From the NCBI RefSeq assembly GCF_004331465.1, contig NZ_SJKB01000014.1:62001-126000 (forward strand): DNA of 64,000 nucleotides. Reading direction: 5' to 3'. Below the pieces are notes generated by a model. The model ran no database searches. It was not told the origin of the DNA and saw nothing but the letters and a program-made list of their open reading frames with translations. A program made the translations under genes and the position numbers. The stretch comes from Kribbella pittospori (GTDB lineage Bacteria > Actinomycetota > Actinomycetes > Propionibacteriales > Kribbellaceae). The number at the start of each line of letters is the position of its first letter. Positions within the stretch are counted from its first letter, which is position 1. Positions 27,789 through 37,709 of the stretch are shown piece after piece.

Positions 27789-29444
27789 ATGTCCGGACCC
27801 CGTCCCGTGCGCGCACCCCGCGGCACCACCCTCACCGCCCGCGGCTGGCAGCAGGAGGCCGCACTGCGGATGCTGCAGAACAACCTCGACCCCGAGGTCG
27901 CCGAGCACCCCGACGAGCTGGTCGTGTACGGCGGTTCCGGTAAGGCGGCCCGGGACTGGAACTCGTTCGACGCGATGGTCCGGACGCTGACCACGCTGAA
28001 GGACGACGAGACGATGCTGGTGCAGTCCGGCCGTCCGGTCGGCGTACTGCAGACGCACGAGTGGGCGCCGCGGGTGCTGATCGCGAACTCGAACCTGGTC
28101 GGCGACTGGGCCACCTGGGAGGAGTTCCGCAAGCTGGAGGCGCTGGGACTGACCATGTACGGCCAGATGACGGCCGGGTCGTGGATCTACATCGGCACCC
28201 AGGGGATCCTGCAGGGCACGTACGAGACGTTCGCCGCGGTCGCGGCGAAGAAGTTCGGCGGCACGCTGGCCGGCACCATCACGCTGACCGCCGGCCTCGG
28301 CGGCATGGGCGGCGCGCAGCCGCTGGCTGTCACCATGAACGACGGTGTGGCGATCTGCATCGACGTCGACTCCTCCCGGATCGACCGGCGGATCGAGCAC
28401 CGGTACCTCGACGTCCGCGCCGACTCGCTCGAGGACGCGCTACGGCTCGCCGAGGAGGCCAAGAAGGCTCGCCGGCCGCTGTCGATCGGTGTCCTGGGCA
28501 ACGCCGCGGTGATCGTGCCGGAGCTGCTCGAGTTGGGCGCGCCGATCGACATCGTCACCGACCAGACCTCGGCGCACGACCCGCTGATGTACCTGCCGGT
28601 GGGGATCGACTTCGACGACTGGTCCGCCGCCCGCGAGAAGGATCCGGCCGGTTTCACCGAGCGCGCGCAGGCCTCGATGGCCCGGCACGTCGCCGCGATG
28701 GTCGGCTTCCAGGACGCGGGCGCCGAGGTGTTCGACTACGGCAACTCGATCCGCGACGAGGCGCGCAAGGCCGGGTTCTCGCGCGCGTTCGAGTTCCCGG
28801 GCTTCGTGCCGGCGTACATCCGGCCGTTGTTCTGCGAAGGGAAGGGCCCGTTCCGGTGGGCGGCGCTGTCGGGCAACCCGGCCGACATCGCGAAGACCGA
28901 CGCAGCGATCCTGGATCTGTTCGGAGACAACGAGCATCTGACCCGCTGGATCAAGATGGCCGGCGAGCGGGTCGCGTTCCAGGGTCTGCCGGCCCGGATC
29001 TGCTGGCTCGGCCAGGGCGAGCGAGACAAGGCCGGCGTCCGGTTCAACGACATGGTCGCCTCGGGTGAGCTCGAGGCCCCGATCGTGATCGGCCGGGACC
29101 ACCTGGACACCGGCAGCGTGGCCTCGCCGTACCGCGAGACCGAAGGAATGCTGGACGGCTCGGACGCGATCGCAGACTGGCCGTTGCTGAACGCAATGGT
29201 GAACGTCGCCAGCGGCGCGTCCTGGGTGTCGATCCACCACGGCGGCGGCGTCGGCATCGGCCGGTCCATCCACGCCGGCCAGGTATCGGTTGCCGACGGC
29301 ACCGACCTGGCCCGGCAGAAGCTGGAACGGGTCCTGTCCAACGATCCCGCGATGGGTGTCATCCGGCACGTGGACGCGGGCTACGACAAGGCCGCGGAGG
29401 TCGCGGCCGAGCAAGGCGTCAGGATTCCGATGCAGGAGTCCTGA
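27789..29444 (+). CDS. hutU: Urocanate hydratase
   Basis: HutU adds water to urocanate to form imidazolonepropionate, using tightly bound NAD+. The 551-residue protein has the family blocks VVYGGSGKAARDW, GQMTAGSWIYIGTQGI, the NAD-binding GLGGMGGAQP, and the C-terminal IHHGGGVGIGRSIHAGQ. It starts 16 bases after hutH with AAAGG upstream, so the two form one transcript. Confidence 0.97.
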   Translation: MSGPRPVRAPRGTTLTARGWQQEAALRMLQNNLDPEVAEHPDELVVYGGSGKAARDWNSFDAMVRTLTTLKDDETMLVQSGRPVGVLQTHEWAPRVLIANSNLVGDWATWEEFRKLEALGLTMYGQMTAGSWIYIGTQGILQGTYETFAAVAAKKFGGTLAGTITLTAGLGGMGGAQPLAVTMNDGVAICIDVDSSRIDRRIEHRYLDVRADSLEDALRLAEEAKKARRPLSIGVLGNAAVIVPELLELGAPIDIVTDQTSAHDPLMYLPVGIDFDDWSAAREKDPAGFTERAQASMARHVAAMVGFQDAGAEVFDYGNSIRDEARKAGFSRAFEFPGFVPAYIRPLFCEGKGPFRWAALSGNPADIAKTDAAILDLFGDNEHLTRWIKMAGERVAFQGLPARICWLGQGERDKAGVRFNDMVASGELEAPIVIGRDHLDTGSVASPYRETEGMLDGSDAIADWPLLNAMVNVASGASWVSIHHGGGVGIGRSIHAGQVSVADGTDLARQKLERVLSNDPAMGVIRHVDAGYDKAAEVAAEQGVRIPMQES

Positions 29445-29594
29445 GCCGGGATCATGTGACAGCGTGCGACCATGGCATTCTCCACCGTTATGGTGCACTT
29501 TCCCGGGGAACCGGATACCGGCCGACCGCGTGGTTTCGGTCTCCGGTTCCGCTAGGGTCTTTCGGGCGACCGACGACGAGCGCGAAGGGGCGCC

Positions 29595-30592
<998 letters not shown>

Positions 30593-30596
<4 letters not shown>

Positions 30597-31252
30597 CGTG
30601 GATCGCTGACAACTGGTCGCTGATCTGGGAACAGTTGCGCGAGCACCTCTATCTGGCGCTGGTGCCGATGGTGCTCGGGCTGATCATCTCGATCCCGATC
30701 GGGTACATCGCCACCCGGTACAGCTGGCTGGCGAATCCGCTGGTCGCGCTCGGCGGTGTGCTCTACTCGCTGCCGTCGATCGCGCTGTTCATCGTGCTGC
30801 CGGCGCTGATCGGGACCAAGGTGCTGTCGGCGGCGAACATCATCATCGCGCTGACGATCTACGCGGTCTCGCTGCTGATCCGGAACGTGATCGACGGACT
30901 CCGTTCGGTGCCGGAAGACGTTCTCCAGGCCGCAGTGTCGGTGGGCTATGGGACCCTGCGAAGAGTGCTGACAATCGACCTGCCCATCGCTGTCCCGGTG
31001 ATCATCACCGGGGTGCGCGTCGTCACGGTCGCGAACATCTCGATGGTGAGCGTCGGCGCGATCATCGGCATCGGCGGGCTCGGTGAGTTGTTCACGCTCG
31101 GCTTCCAGCAGGACTTCCTCACCCCGATCATCGTCGGCGTGGTGCTCTCGCTGCTGCTGGCCCTGCTGTGTGACGTGCTGCTGGTCGGGCTGCAGCGGGT
31201 GCTGACGCCGTGGGCGCGGGCGACCGCACCGATCAAGGAGGTGACCGTATGA
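30593..31252 (+). CDS. ABC transporter permease 1, OpuCB/ProW type
   Basis: A 219-residue inner-membrane permease with about six helices. The start is the GTG overlapping the ATPase stop. The coupling loop for the ATPase reads VPEDVLQAAVSVGYGTLRRV, as in QAT permeases. It overlaps the second permease by ATGA. Confidence 0.9.
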
Positions 31253-31968
31253 TCCAGGGCCTCCTCGACTTCCTCACCGATCCGGCCAACTGGTCCGGCC
31301 CTGAGGGCATCATCCATCGGCTGCTGCAGCACCTGGCTTACACGGGCCTGTCACTGCTCATCGCGGCGGTGATCGCGTTCCCGATCGGCCTGCTGATCGG
31401 GCACACCCGCCGCGGCGCGTTCGTCGCGATCAACACCGTGAACGCCTGGCGCGCGCTGCCGACGCTCGGCCTGCTGACGCTGATCGTGCTGCTGATCGGC
31501 ATCGGCGTGGTGCCGGTCATCATCGCGCTGGTCGTCCTCGGCGTACCGCCGATCATGGCCTCGACGTACGCCGGAATCGCGGCCGTGGACCGAAGTACCA
31601 TCGACGCCGCGCGGGGGATGGGCATGACCGGACGGGAGATCCTCACCAAGGTGGAGATCCCGATCGCGCTGCCGCTGATCATCTCCGGCGTGCGCAGCGC
31701 CACCCTGCAGATCGTGTCCACCGCGACCGTCGCGGCGTACGTCGCACTCGGCGGCCTGGGGCGGTATGTGATCGACGGGCTCGGCGTCCGCGACTTCCCG
31801 CAGATGCTGGCCGGCGCCTTCCTGGTCGCCGTCCTGGCCATCGTGCTCGACCTGCTGTTCGCCCTGGTCGCCCGCTACGCGGTGTCGCCCGGTCTCACCG
31901 GCCGGCTGCGCAGAAGCAGCACCACGACCACGACCTCGACCGCTCCGGCACCGGCCGGCGCGAACTGA
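31249..31968 (+). CDS. ABC transporter permease 2, OpuCD/ProW type
   Basis: A 239-residue paralogue of the preceding permease with the loop VDRSTIDAARGMGMTGREI. Two permeases plus a separate lipoprotein match the OpuC layout. The C-terminal tail is a Thr/Ser/Ala-rich extension rather than a domain. The ATG start overlaps the upstream stop. Confidence 0.9.
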   Translation: MIQGLLDFLTDPANWSGPEGIIHRLLQHLAYTGLSLLIAAVIAFPIGLLIGHTRRGAFVAINTVNAWRALPTLGLLTLIVLLIGIGVVPVIIALVVLGVPPIMASTYAGIAAVDRSTIDAARGMGMTGREILTKVEIPIALPLIISGVRSATLQIVSTATVAAYVALGGLGRYVIDGLGVRDFPQMLAGAFLVAVLAIVLDLLFALVARYAVSPGLTGRLRRSSTTTTTSTAPAPAGAN

Positions 31969-31989
31969 GAACGGACCCTGGAGGACCCC

Positions 31990-32922
31990 GTGTTCAGAAG
32001 AACCTTCATCCGCAGTGCCATTGCCGCGTCGGCGGTCTTCGCCCTCGCGGCCTGCGGAGGTGGTGAGGACCCGCTGTCGAGCGGCAACGACGCCGGCGGC
32101 GGATCGGCCCCCGACAAGGTCGACTCGATCACGGTCGGGTCCGCCAACTTCGCCGAGAGCCAGTTGCTCGCCGAGATCTACGCCCAGGCGCTGGAGGCCA
32201 AGGGCGTCAAGGTGACCAAGAAGCTCAACATCGGTGCCCGTGAGGTCTACATGGCCGCGATCCAGGACAAGTCGATCGACCTGCTCCCGGAGTACACCGG
32301 TGCCACCTTGGTCTACTTCAAGAAGGACGCCACCGAGAACGAGGCCGAGGCCGTCTACAAGGCGCTGCCCGGCGTACTGCCGAGCGGCCTGGAGGTGCTG
32401 GACAAGTCGCCGGCCGCCGACGAGGACGCGATCGTGGTGACGAAGGCCACCGCGGACAAGTACTCGCTGAAGTCGATCGGCGACCTGAAGCCGGTGAGCA
32501 ACACGATGCTCGCGGGTGGTGGGCCCGAGTTCAAGACGCGCGAGGCCGGCCTGGCCGGCATGAAGGACAAGTACGGCGTCGAGTTCAAGGAGTTCAAGCC
32601 GCTCGACCCGGGTGGTCCGCTGAGCCTCAAGGCGCTGCTGGACAACACCATCCAGGTGACCCAGTTCTTCACCACGCAGTCGTACATCAAGGACAACAAC
32701 CTGGTCATCCTCGAGGACCCGGAGCACATCCACCTGCCGAACAACGTGGTCCCGCTGATCCGCACCGACCACAAGAGCCCGGACGTCGCGTCCACGCTGA
32801 ACGCGGTGCAGGCCAAGCTCACCACCGAGGGCCTGACCGACATGGTGAAGCGGATCGACGTCGGCAAGGAGAGCGCTGACGCGGTGGCCAAGGACTGGCT
32901 GTCGAAGAACCCGCTGTCCTGA
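31990..32922 (+). CDS. Substrate-binding lipoprotein, OpuCC type
   Basis: A 310-residue lipoprotein with signal peptide and lipobox ALAAC (Cys near residue 21). The mature part is a two-lobed QAT binding protein with the conserved ITVGSANFAESQLLAEIYAQ and LLPEYTGATL blocks. The GTG start has GGAGGAC upstream. The ligand cannot be called from sequence; the hut setting favours histidine, urocanate or a related imidazole. Confidence 0.9.
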   Translation: MFRRTFIRSAIAASAVFALAACGGGEDPLSSGNDAGGGSAPDKVDSITVGSANFAESQLLAEIYAQALEAKGVKVTKKLNIGAREVYMAAIQDKSIDLLPEYTGATLVYFKKDATENEAEAVYKALPGVLPSGLEVLDKSPAADEDAIVVTKATADKYSLKSIGDLKPVSNTMLAGGGPEFKTREAGLAGMKDKYGVEFKEFKPLDPGGPLSLKALLDNTIQVTQFFTTQSYIKDNNLVILEDPEHIHLPNNVVPLIRTDHKSPDVASTLNAVQAKLTTEGLTDMVKRIDVGKESADAVAKDWLSKNPLS

Positions 32923-32924
32923 CC

Positions 32925-34112
32925 TTGAGCTTCGAACAGATGTGGGCGGCGCTGGCCGCCATCGGCAAGGACCCGTCCACGGGCGGGTACCACCGAGGCG
33001 GCTGGACCCCCACCGAACGCACGGCGACGCACTGGTTCCAAGACCAGTGCGCCGCCCGAAACCTGACCCTCGAATCCGACGGCCTGGGCAACCTCATCGC
33101 CTGGTGGGGGCCTTCCGGCCAGCCAGGTGTAGTCACCGGGAGTCATTTGGATTCGGTGATTGAGGGTGGGGCTTTTGATGGGCCTTTGGGGGTGGTTTCG
33201 GCGCTGGCGGCTGTGGATCTGTTGCGGCGCGAGGGGTTCACGCCGAGTGTGCCTATCGGGGTGGGGGCGTTTGTCGAGGAGGAGGGGTCGCGGTTCGGGA
33301 TGCCTTGTTTGGGGTCCCGGGTGGCGGCCGGCGTGTTGCCTGCCGAGAAGGCGTTGGGGTTGAAGGACCGCAGCGGCGTGACTCTCGCGCAGGCGTTGGA
33401 AGCGGCAGGGACGGATCCGGCCGGCGTAGGACCATCGGCGTTCCTCGACCGGATGGGCACGTTCATCGAGCTGCACGTCGAGCAGGGCCGCGGACTCACG
33501 GCACCGGTCGGTGTGGCCAGCTCGATCTGGCCGCACGGCCGCTACCGGTTCACGTTCAGCGGCGAGGCCAACCACGCAGGTACGACGCTGATGGAAGACC
33601 GCCACGACCCGATGCTCACCTACGCCATGACCGCCCTCGCCGCGAACAAGCAGGCCCGCCTCGCCGGCGCCCGCGCGACCTTCGGCCGGCTCTCCGTCGA
33701 GCCCAACGGCACGAACGCCGTACCGTCCCGGGTCACCGCCTGGCTCGACGCCCGAGCAGCCGACGACGCAACCCTGAACTCGTTGCTCGCAGCAATCACC
33801 AAGCAAGCCACCGAACGCGCCGAGCGGGACGGTACGACGCTCACCGTCACACCCGAGTCCGTCTCACCCATCGTGGACTTCCCGGCCGACCTCCGCGACC
33901 GCCTGGTCGGCGTACTGAATGGCGCACCAGTGCTCCCAACAGGCGCCGGTCACGACGCCGGCGTGTTCTCGGCCGCCGGGATCCCCACCGCGATGCTGTT
34001 CGTGCGGAACCCGACCGGCATCTCGCACTCCCCGGCCGAGTACGCCGAGGAGGACGACTGCCTGGCCGGCGTCGAGGCCCTGGCCGCCGTACTGCGGGAT
34101 CTCGCGAAGTGA
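32925..34112 (+). CDS. M20-family amidohydrolase, candidate N-formylglutamate deformylase
   Basis: A 395-residue metal-dependent amidohydrolase of the allantoate amidohydrolase / N-carbamoylase group. Metal and active-site motifs are GSHLDSV, FVEEEGSRFG, IELHVEQG, GEANHAGTT and AGHDAGVFS. It sits inside the hut operon directly before hutF, overlapping it by GTGA. HutF makes N-formylglutamate, yet no HutG is present, so this enzyme is a plausible non-homologous replacement. The TTG at 32925 starts two bases after the previous stop; an ATG at 32940 is the alternative. Bases 33140-33360 have codon use unlike the rest (many T- and G-ending codons). Confidence 0.82.
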   Translation: MSFEQMWAALAAIGKDPSTGGYHRGGWTPTERTATHWFQDQCAARNLTLESDGLGNLIAWWGPSGQPGVVTGSHLDSVIEGGAFDGPLGVVSALAAVDLLRREGFTPSVPIGVGAFVEEEGSRFGMPCLGSRVAAGVLPAEKALGLKDRSGVTLAQALEAAGTDPAGVGPSAFLDRMGTFIELHVEQGRGLTAPVGVASSIWPHGRYRFTFSGEANHAGTTLMEDRHDPMLTYAMTALAANKQARLAGARATFGRLSVEPNGTNAVPSRVTAWLDARAADDATLNSLLAAITKQATERAERDGTTLTVTPESVSPIVDFPADLRDRLVGVLNGAPVLPTGAGHDAGVFSAAGIPTAMLFVRNPTGISHSPAEYAEEDDCLAGVEALAAVLRDLAK

Positions 34113-35419
34113 CGTCGTACTGGTGCGCGCGGGCGCTGCTCCCGGGCGGCATCGCCGACAACGTGCTCGTCACCATCGTGGACGGCCGCTTCACCGCGGT
34201 CGAGACCGGCGCGGACCCCGGCGACGCGACCCGCCTCGACGGCCTCGTCCTACCGGGCCTCGCGAACTGCCACAGCCATGCCTTCCACCGTGCGCTGCGC
34301 GGCCGCACGCAGACCGAGCGCGGGACGTTCTGGACCTGGCGCGAGCAGATGTACGCCGTCGCCTCGATGCTCACCCCGGAGTCGTACTACGCCCTCGCGC
34401 GAGCCGTGTACGGCGAGATGCTGCTCGCCGGCATCACCGCCGTCGGCGAGTTCCACTACCTGCACCACGCCCCCGGCGGGCGCCGGTACGACGATCACAA
34501 CGCGATGGGTACGGCGCTGATCGCGGCGGCCCGCGACGTCGGCATGCGCATCACCCTGCTCGACACCTGCTACATCGCCGGCGGCATCGACCAACCGCTG
34601 AACTCGGTCCAGGAACGCTTCAGCGACGGCGACGCCGCGAGCTGGGCCGCCCGTGTCTCACTGCTCACCGGCTCCGACGACGTCGTGATCGGCGCGGCCG
34701 CCCACTCCGTCCGTGGCGTGCCGCAGGAGCAGCTCGGCGCAGTCGCCTCGGCGTTCCCCGACGTACCACTCCATATCCATCTGTCCGAGCAGGTCGGGGA
34801 GAACGCCGCCTGCCTGGACGCGTACGGCCGGACCCCGGCGCAGGTGCTCGATGAGGCCGGGTTCCTCAGCGGCCGGACGAGTGCCGTCCACGCGACCCAC
34901 CTCACCGATGTCGACGTCGGGTTGCTCGGCAGTTCGGCGACGTACTCGTGCTTCTGCCCGACCACCGAGCGGGACCTGGCCGACGGCATCGGCCCGTCAG
35001 TGGCGCTGCGCGACGCCGGGTCGCCATTGACGCTCGGGTCGGACAGCCACGCGGTGATCGATCTGTTCGAGGAGATGCGCGCGGTGGAGCTTGACGAACG
35101 GCTCGCCTCGCGGGAGCGCGGCCATTGGTCCGCGTCGGAGCTGCTGAAGGCCGCGACGACCGATGGTCACCGGTCACTCGGGTTCGCCGACGCCGGGATG
35201 ATCGAGGTGGGTGCGCGCGCCGACCTGGTCGCCGTGCGCCTCGACAGCGCCCGTACGGCAGGCACCGGCGGGACCGTGGAGACGGCGGTCTTCGCGGCCT
35301 CGGCCGCGGACGTGACCGACGTGATCACCGGCGGCCGGCATGTAGTTGCTGGAGGCAAACACATGACGATGGACGTTACCGCCGAGCTCGAGGCGTCGAT
35401 CGCGGCGGTGACGGAGTGA
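34109..35419 (+). CDS. hutF: Formimidoylglutamate deiminase
   Basis: HutF converts N-formimino-L-glutamate to N-formyl-L-glutamate and ammonia. The 436-residue amidohydrolase-fold protein has the metal motif NCHSHAFHRALRG, the diagnostic FHYLHH segment, LHIHLSEQ, HATHLTD and the late GSDSHAVIDL. The GTG start overlaps the previous stop by four bases, and the gene overlaps hutI in the same way. Choice of HutF over HutG-type formiminoglutamase fixes this as the five-step pathway. Confidence 0.93.
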   Translation: MTSYWCARALLPGGIADNVLVTIVDGRFTAVETGADPGDATRLDGLVLPGLANCHSHAFHRALRGRTQTERGTFWTWREQMYAVASMLTPESYYALARAVYGEMLLAGITAVGEFHYLHHAPGGRRYDDHNAMGTALIAAARDVGMRITLLDTCYIAGGIDQPLNSVQERFSDGDAASWAARVSLLTGSDDVVIGAAAHSVRGVPQEQLGAVASAFPDVPLHIHLSEQVGENAACLDAYGRTPAQVLDEAGFLSGRTSAVHATHLTDVDVGLLGSSATYSCFCPTTERDLADGIGPSVALRDAGSPLTLGSDSHAVIDLFEEMRAVELDERLASRERGHWSASELLKAATTDGHRSLGFADAGMIEVGARADLVAVRLDSARTAGTGGTVETAVFAASAADVTDVITGGRHVVAGGKHMTMDVTAELEASIAAVTE

Positions 35420-36579
35420 CGTCGCTGCTGCTGACCGGCATCGGTTCGCTGGTGACCAACGATCCCGCTCGCGGTGGATTGCTCGGCGAGGTGCGCGATG
35501 CCGCGCTGGTGATCGAGGGCAGCACGGTCGCGTGGGTCGGATCGCGGCGGGAGGCGCCGGCCGCGGACGGTGCGATCGACGTCGGCGGACGCGCGGTGAT
35601 CCCGGGCTTCGTCGACTCGCACTCGCATCTGGTGTTCGCCGGTGACCGGGCCGAGGAGTTCGCCGCCCGCATGACAGGTACGCCGTACTCCGCCGGCGGG
35701 ATCCGGACCACGGTCGCGGCGACCCGGCAGGCGACCGATGAACAGTTGACCGCGAACGTCGCCCGGCTCGTCACCGAGATGCGGCGGCAGGGGACCACGA
35801 CGGTCGAGATCAAGTCCGGGTACGGCCTGACGGTCGCGGACGAGGCGCGGGCGCTGGAGATCGCGGGACAGTTCACCGACGAGACGACGTACTTGGGTGC
35901 GCACGTCGTAGCGGCGGAGTACGCCGACGATCCGGCGGGCTATGTGTCGCTGGTGACCGGGCCGATGCTCGAGGCGGTCGCCGGGCATGCCAAGTGGGTC
36001 GATGTGTTCGTGGAACGCGGCGCATTCGACGAGGACCAGGGCCGCGCGATCCTCGAGGCCGGCCTCGCTCGTGGTCTGGGCGCCCGAGTGCATGCGAATC
36101 AGCTCGGCGAGGGGCCGGGTGTCCAGCTGGCCTGCTCGGTCGGCGCTGCCGCGGCTGACCACTGCACCTACCTCACCGACGCGGACGTCGACGCCCTCGA
36201 ATCCAGCGGAGTCGTCGCCGGGCTGCTCCCCGCGATCGAGTTCTCCACGCGATCGCCGTACCCGAATGCTCGCCGCCTCATCGACGCCGGCGTCACCGTA
36301 GCCCTCGCAACCGACTGCAACCCAGGCTCGGGCTACTCCTCGTCCATGCCCTTCTGCATCGCCCTGGCAGTCCGCGAGATGCACATGACGCCCGACGAGG
36401 CCCTCTGGTCCGCCACCGCCGGCGGCGCCGCCTCCCTCCGCCGCACCGACGTCGGCCATCTGACCCCCGGCGCTCAAGCCAACCTCACAGTGCTCGACGC
36501 CCCCACCCACCTACACCTCTCCTACCGCCCCGCCGTACCCCTCATCTCCCAAACCTTCGTAGCCGGCCGCCCGGGGTGA
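35416..36579 (+). CDS. hutI: Imidazolonepropionase
   Basis: HutI opens the ring of imidazolone-5-propionate to give formiminoglutamate. The 387-residue protein shows FVDSHSHLVFAGDRAEEFAA, the substrate loop SAGGIRTTVAATR, IKSGYGLT and ATDCNPGS. The GTG start overlaps the hutF stop. The last 150 bases are strongly C-rich and G-poor. Its stop lies at the edge of a palindromic element whose arms could also act as a terminator (GGTGAGT and ACTCACC at 36575-36600). Confidence 0.95.
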   Translation: MTSLLLTGIGSLVTNDPARGGLLGEVRDAALVIEGSTVAWVGSRREAPAADGAIDVGGRAVIPGFVDSHSHLVFAGDRAEEFAARMTGTPYSAGGIRTTVAATRQATDEQLTANVARLVTEMRRQGTTTVEIKSGYGLTVADEARALEIAGQFTDETTYLGAHVVAAEYADDPAGYVSLVTGPMLEAVAGHAKWVDVFVERGAFDEDQGRAILEAGLARGLGARVHANQLGEGPGVQLACSVGAAAADHCTYLTDADVDALESSGVVAGLLPAIEFSTRSPYPNARRLIDAGVTVALATDCNPGSGYSSSMPFCIALAVREMHMTPDEALWSATAGGAASLRRTDVGHLTPGAQANLTVLDAPTHLHLSYRPAVPLISQTFVAGRPG

Positions 36580-36581
36580 GT

Positions 36582-36683
36582 CGGACCGCCGCCACTCACC
36601 AAGTCCACCCGCGGTTGAGGCATCACGCTCGGAACCGCGTCTAAGCTGCGTGGAGTTTGAGCTTGGTGAGTGGCTGGTGTCCG
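36582..36683. repeat. 102-bp palindromic element, copy R
   Basis: The ends CGGACCGCCGCCACTCACCA (36582-36601, continuing AG) and its mirror CTTGGTGAGTGGCTGGTGTC (from 36662) form 22-bp inverted arms with three mismatches. A nested repeat CGCGGTT / AACCGCG lies inside. The right arm falls in the last codons of the AbiEi/DUF559-like gene. Copy L at 37564-37667 has related ends and nearly the same length. Confidence 0.55.
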
Positions 36684-37513
36684 CGCGTCCGCTCGACGGC
36701 CGCCACCACCCACTCACCGTCGTACATCACGTCCTCCCAGCTGAAGCGAAGGATCCGCCAACCTCGGACGGCCAGGTTCACGTGCCTGCGGCAGTCCCTA
36801 ACCAGCGCCCGGCGGGTGCCGTGATGTTCGAACCCGTCGGCCTCCAGGCCGATCCGCTGGCCGGGATGCGCGAGGTCGAGCCGCGCCGAGAACTCATCGT
36901 CCTGAACCACCAGTTGGGGCACGAATCCGTCAATCCCCGCGTCGATCAGCAAGGCGCGCAGCGCTGACTCCAGCACCGATTCCGCCCGTCCGTCAGCAAG
37001 CGCGACGATCTGCTGGATGCGGCGCCGATGTGGTCCGCGGAGCTTCGCCGCCCCATCCAGGATCTCGTCGTGGTCGACGCCTGCACGCAGGGCAGAGTCG
37101 GCAACCGCGAGTGCCTCGGCCAGCGGCAGGATCCGGATGCAGTCGAGGACGGTCCGGACGGGCGTCGTCGCGTCATCCAAGGAAGCCACATCTGCCCAAT
37201 GCAAGACGCACGGGAGTCCGGTCCGACGTCGAACTCGGCCTGGAGGCAGGGTGACATGCGGCAACGGTGGCAGGTTGATCACCCCGAAGCCCCAGTGGTC
37301 TGCCGCGCTCAAGTGAGACACGACGCCTCCGTGGCTGCGTGCGGCCGTCAAGGCGGGTGGCGCCTCCGGCAGAGCGTAGACACCTTTCGCGACGCGGCGA
37401 ATCTGTCCCGCCGCCAACGCATCCCGGATCGCCCGTGCGGACACCAGGGCGCGTAGATCGGCGAAGGTCGAACTCCCGCTGCGTCTGCCGAGTACCTCGG
37501 CCACGTCTGCCAC
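36641..37513 (-). CDS. AbiEi-antitoxin-like/DUF559 protein
   Basis: A protein of about 290 residues. The N-terminal 60 residues resemble the AbiEi-type winged helix (LVSARAIRDALAAGQIRRVAKGVYAL). The C-terminal 110 residues look like a DUF559/Vsr-type endonuclease fold (ARLDLAHPGQRIGLEADGFEHHG, then VRGWRILRFSWEDVM). Such proteins are multicopy in actinobacteria and are often called antitoxin-like, but no toxin gene is adjacent. The GTG at 37513 starts at the winged helix; the longer frame to 37633 is low-complexity. Palindromic elements lie at both ends. Confidence 0.7.
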   Translation of the reverse strand: MADVAEVLGRRSGSSTFADLRALVSARAIRDALAAGQIRRVAKGVYALPEAPPALTAARSHGGVVSHLSAADHWGFGVINLPPLPHVTLPPGRVRRRTGLPCVLHWADVASLDDATTPVRTVLDCIRILPLAEALAVADSALRAGVDHDEILDGAAKLRGPHRRRIQQIVALADGRAESVLESALRALLIDAGIDGFVPQLVVQDDEFSARLDLAHPGQRIGLEADGFEHHGTRRALVRDCRRHVNLAVRGWRILRFSWEDVMYDGEWVVAAVERTRGHQPLTKLKLHAA

Positions 37514-37563
37514 GACCCCATGATGGTGGGCTGCGGCGGACCGGCGACGTGGGTTGTCCACAG

Positions 37564-37667
37564 GCGGACCGCCCGCACTCACCAAGGGCTCCCGAGGCGC
37601 CCGACACCGCCTGCTCCGAGCGCGCGGCTGCACGCGGCGGCCGACTTACTGAGTGGTGGCGGTCCGC
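37564..37667. repeat. 104-bp palindromic element, copy L
   Basis: The perfect arms GCGGACCGCC (37564-37573) and GGCGGTCCGC (37658-37667) are followed inward by ACTCA and TGAGT. The left end continues as CACTCACCAAG, identical to the corresponding part of copy R. The two copies lie just outside the two ends of the AbiEi/DUF559-like gene. Confidence 0.5.
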
Positions 37668-37709
37668 AAATCAGATGCGGTCGTCCCCCGGCGCCGTCAT
37701 CCTGGGGGT

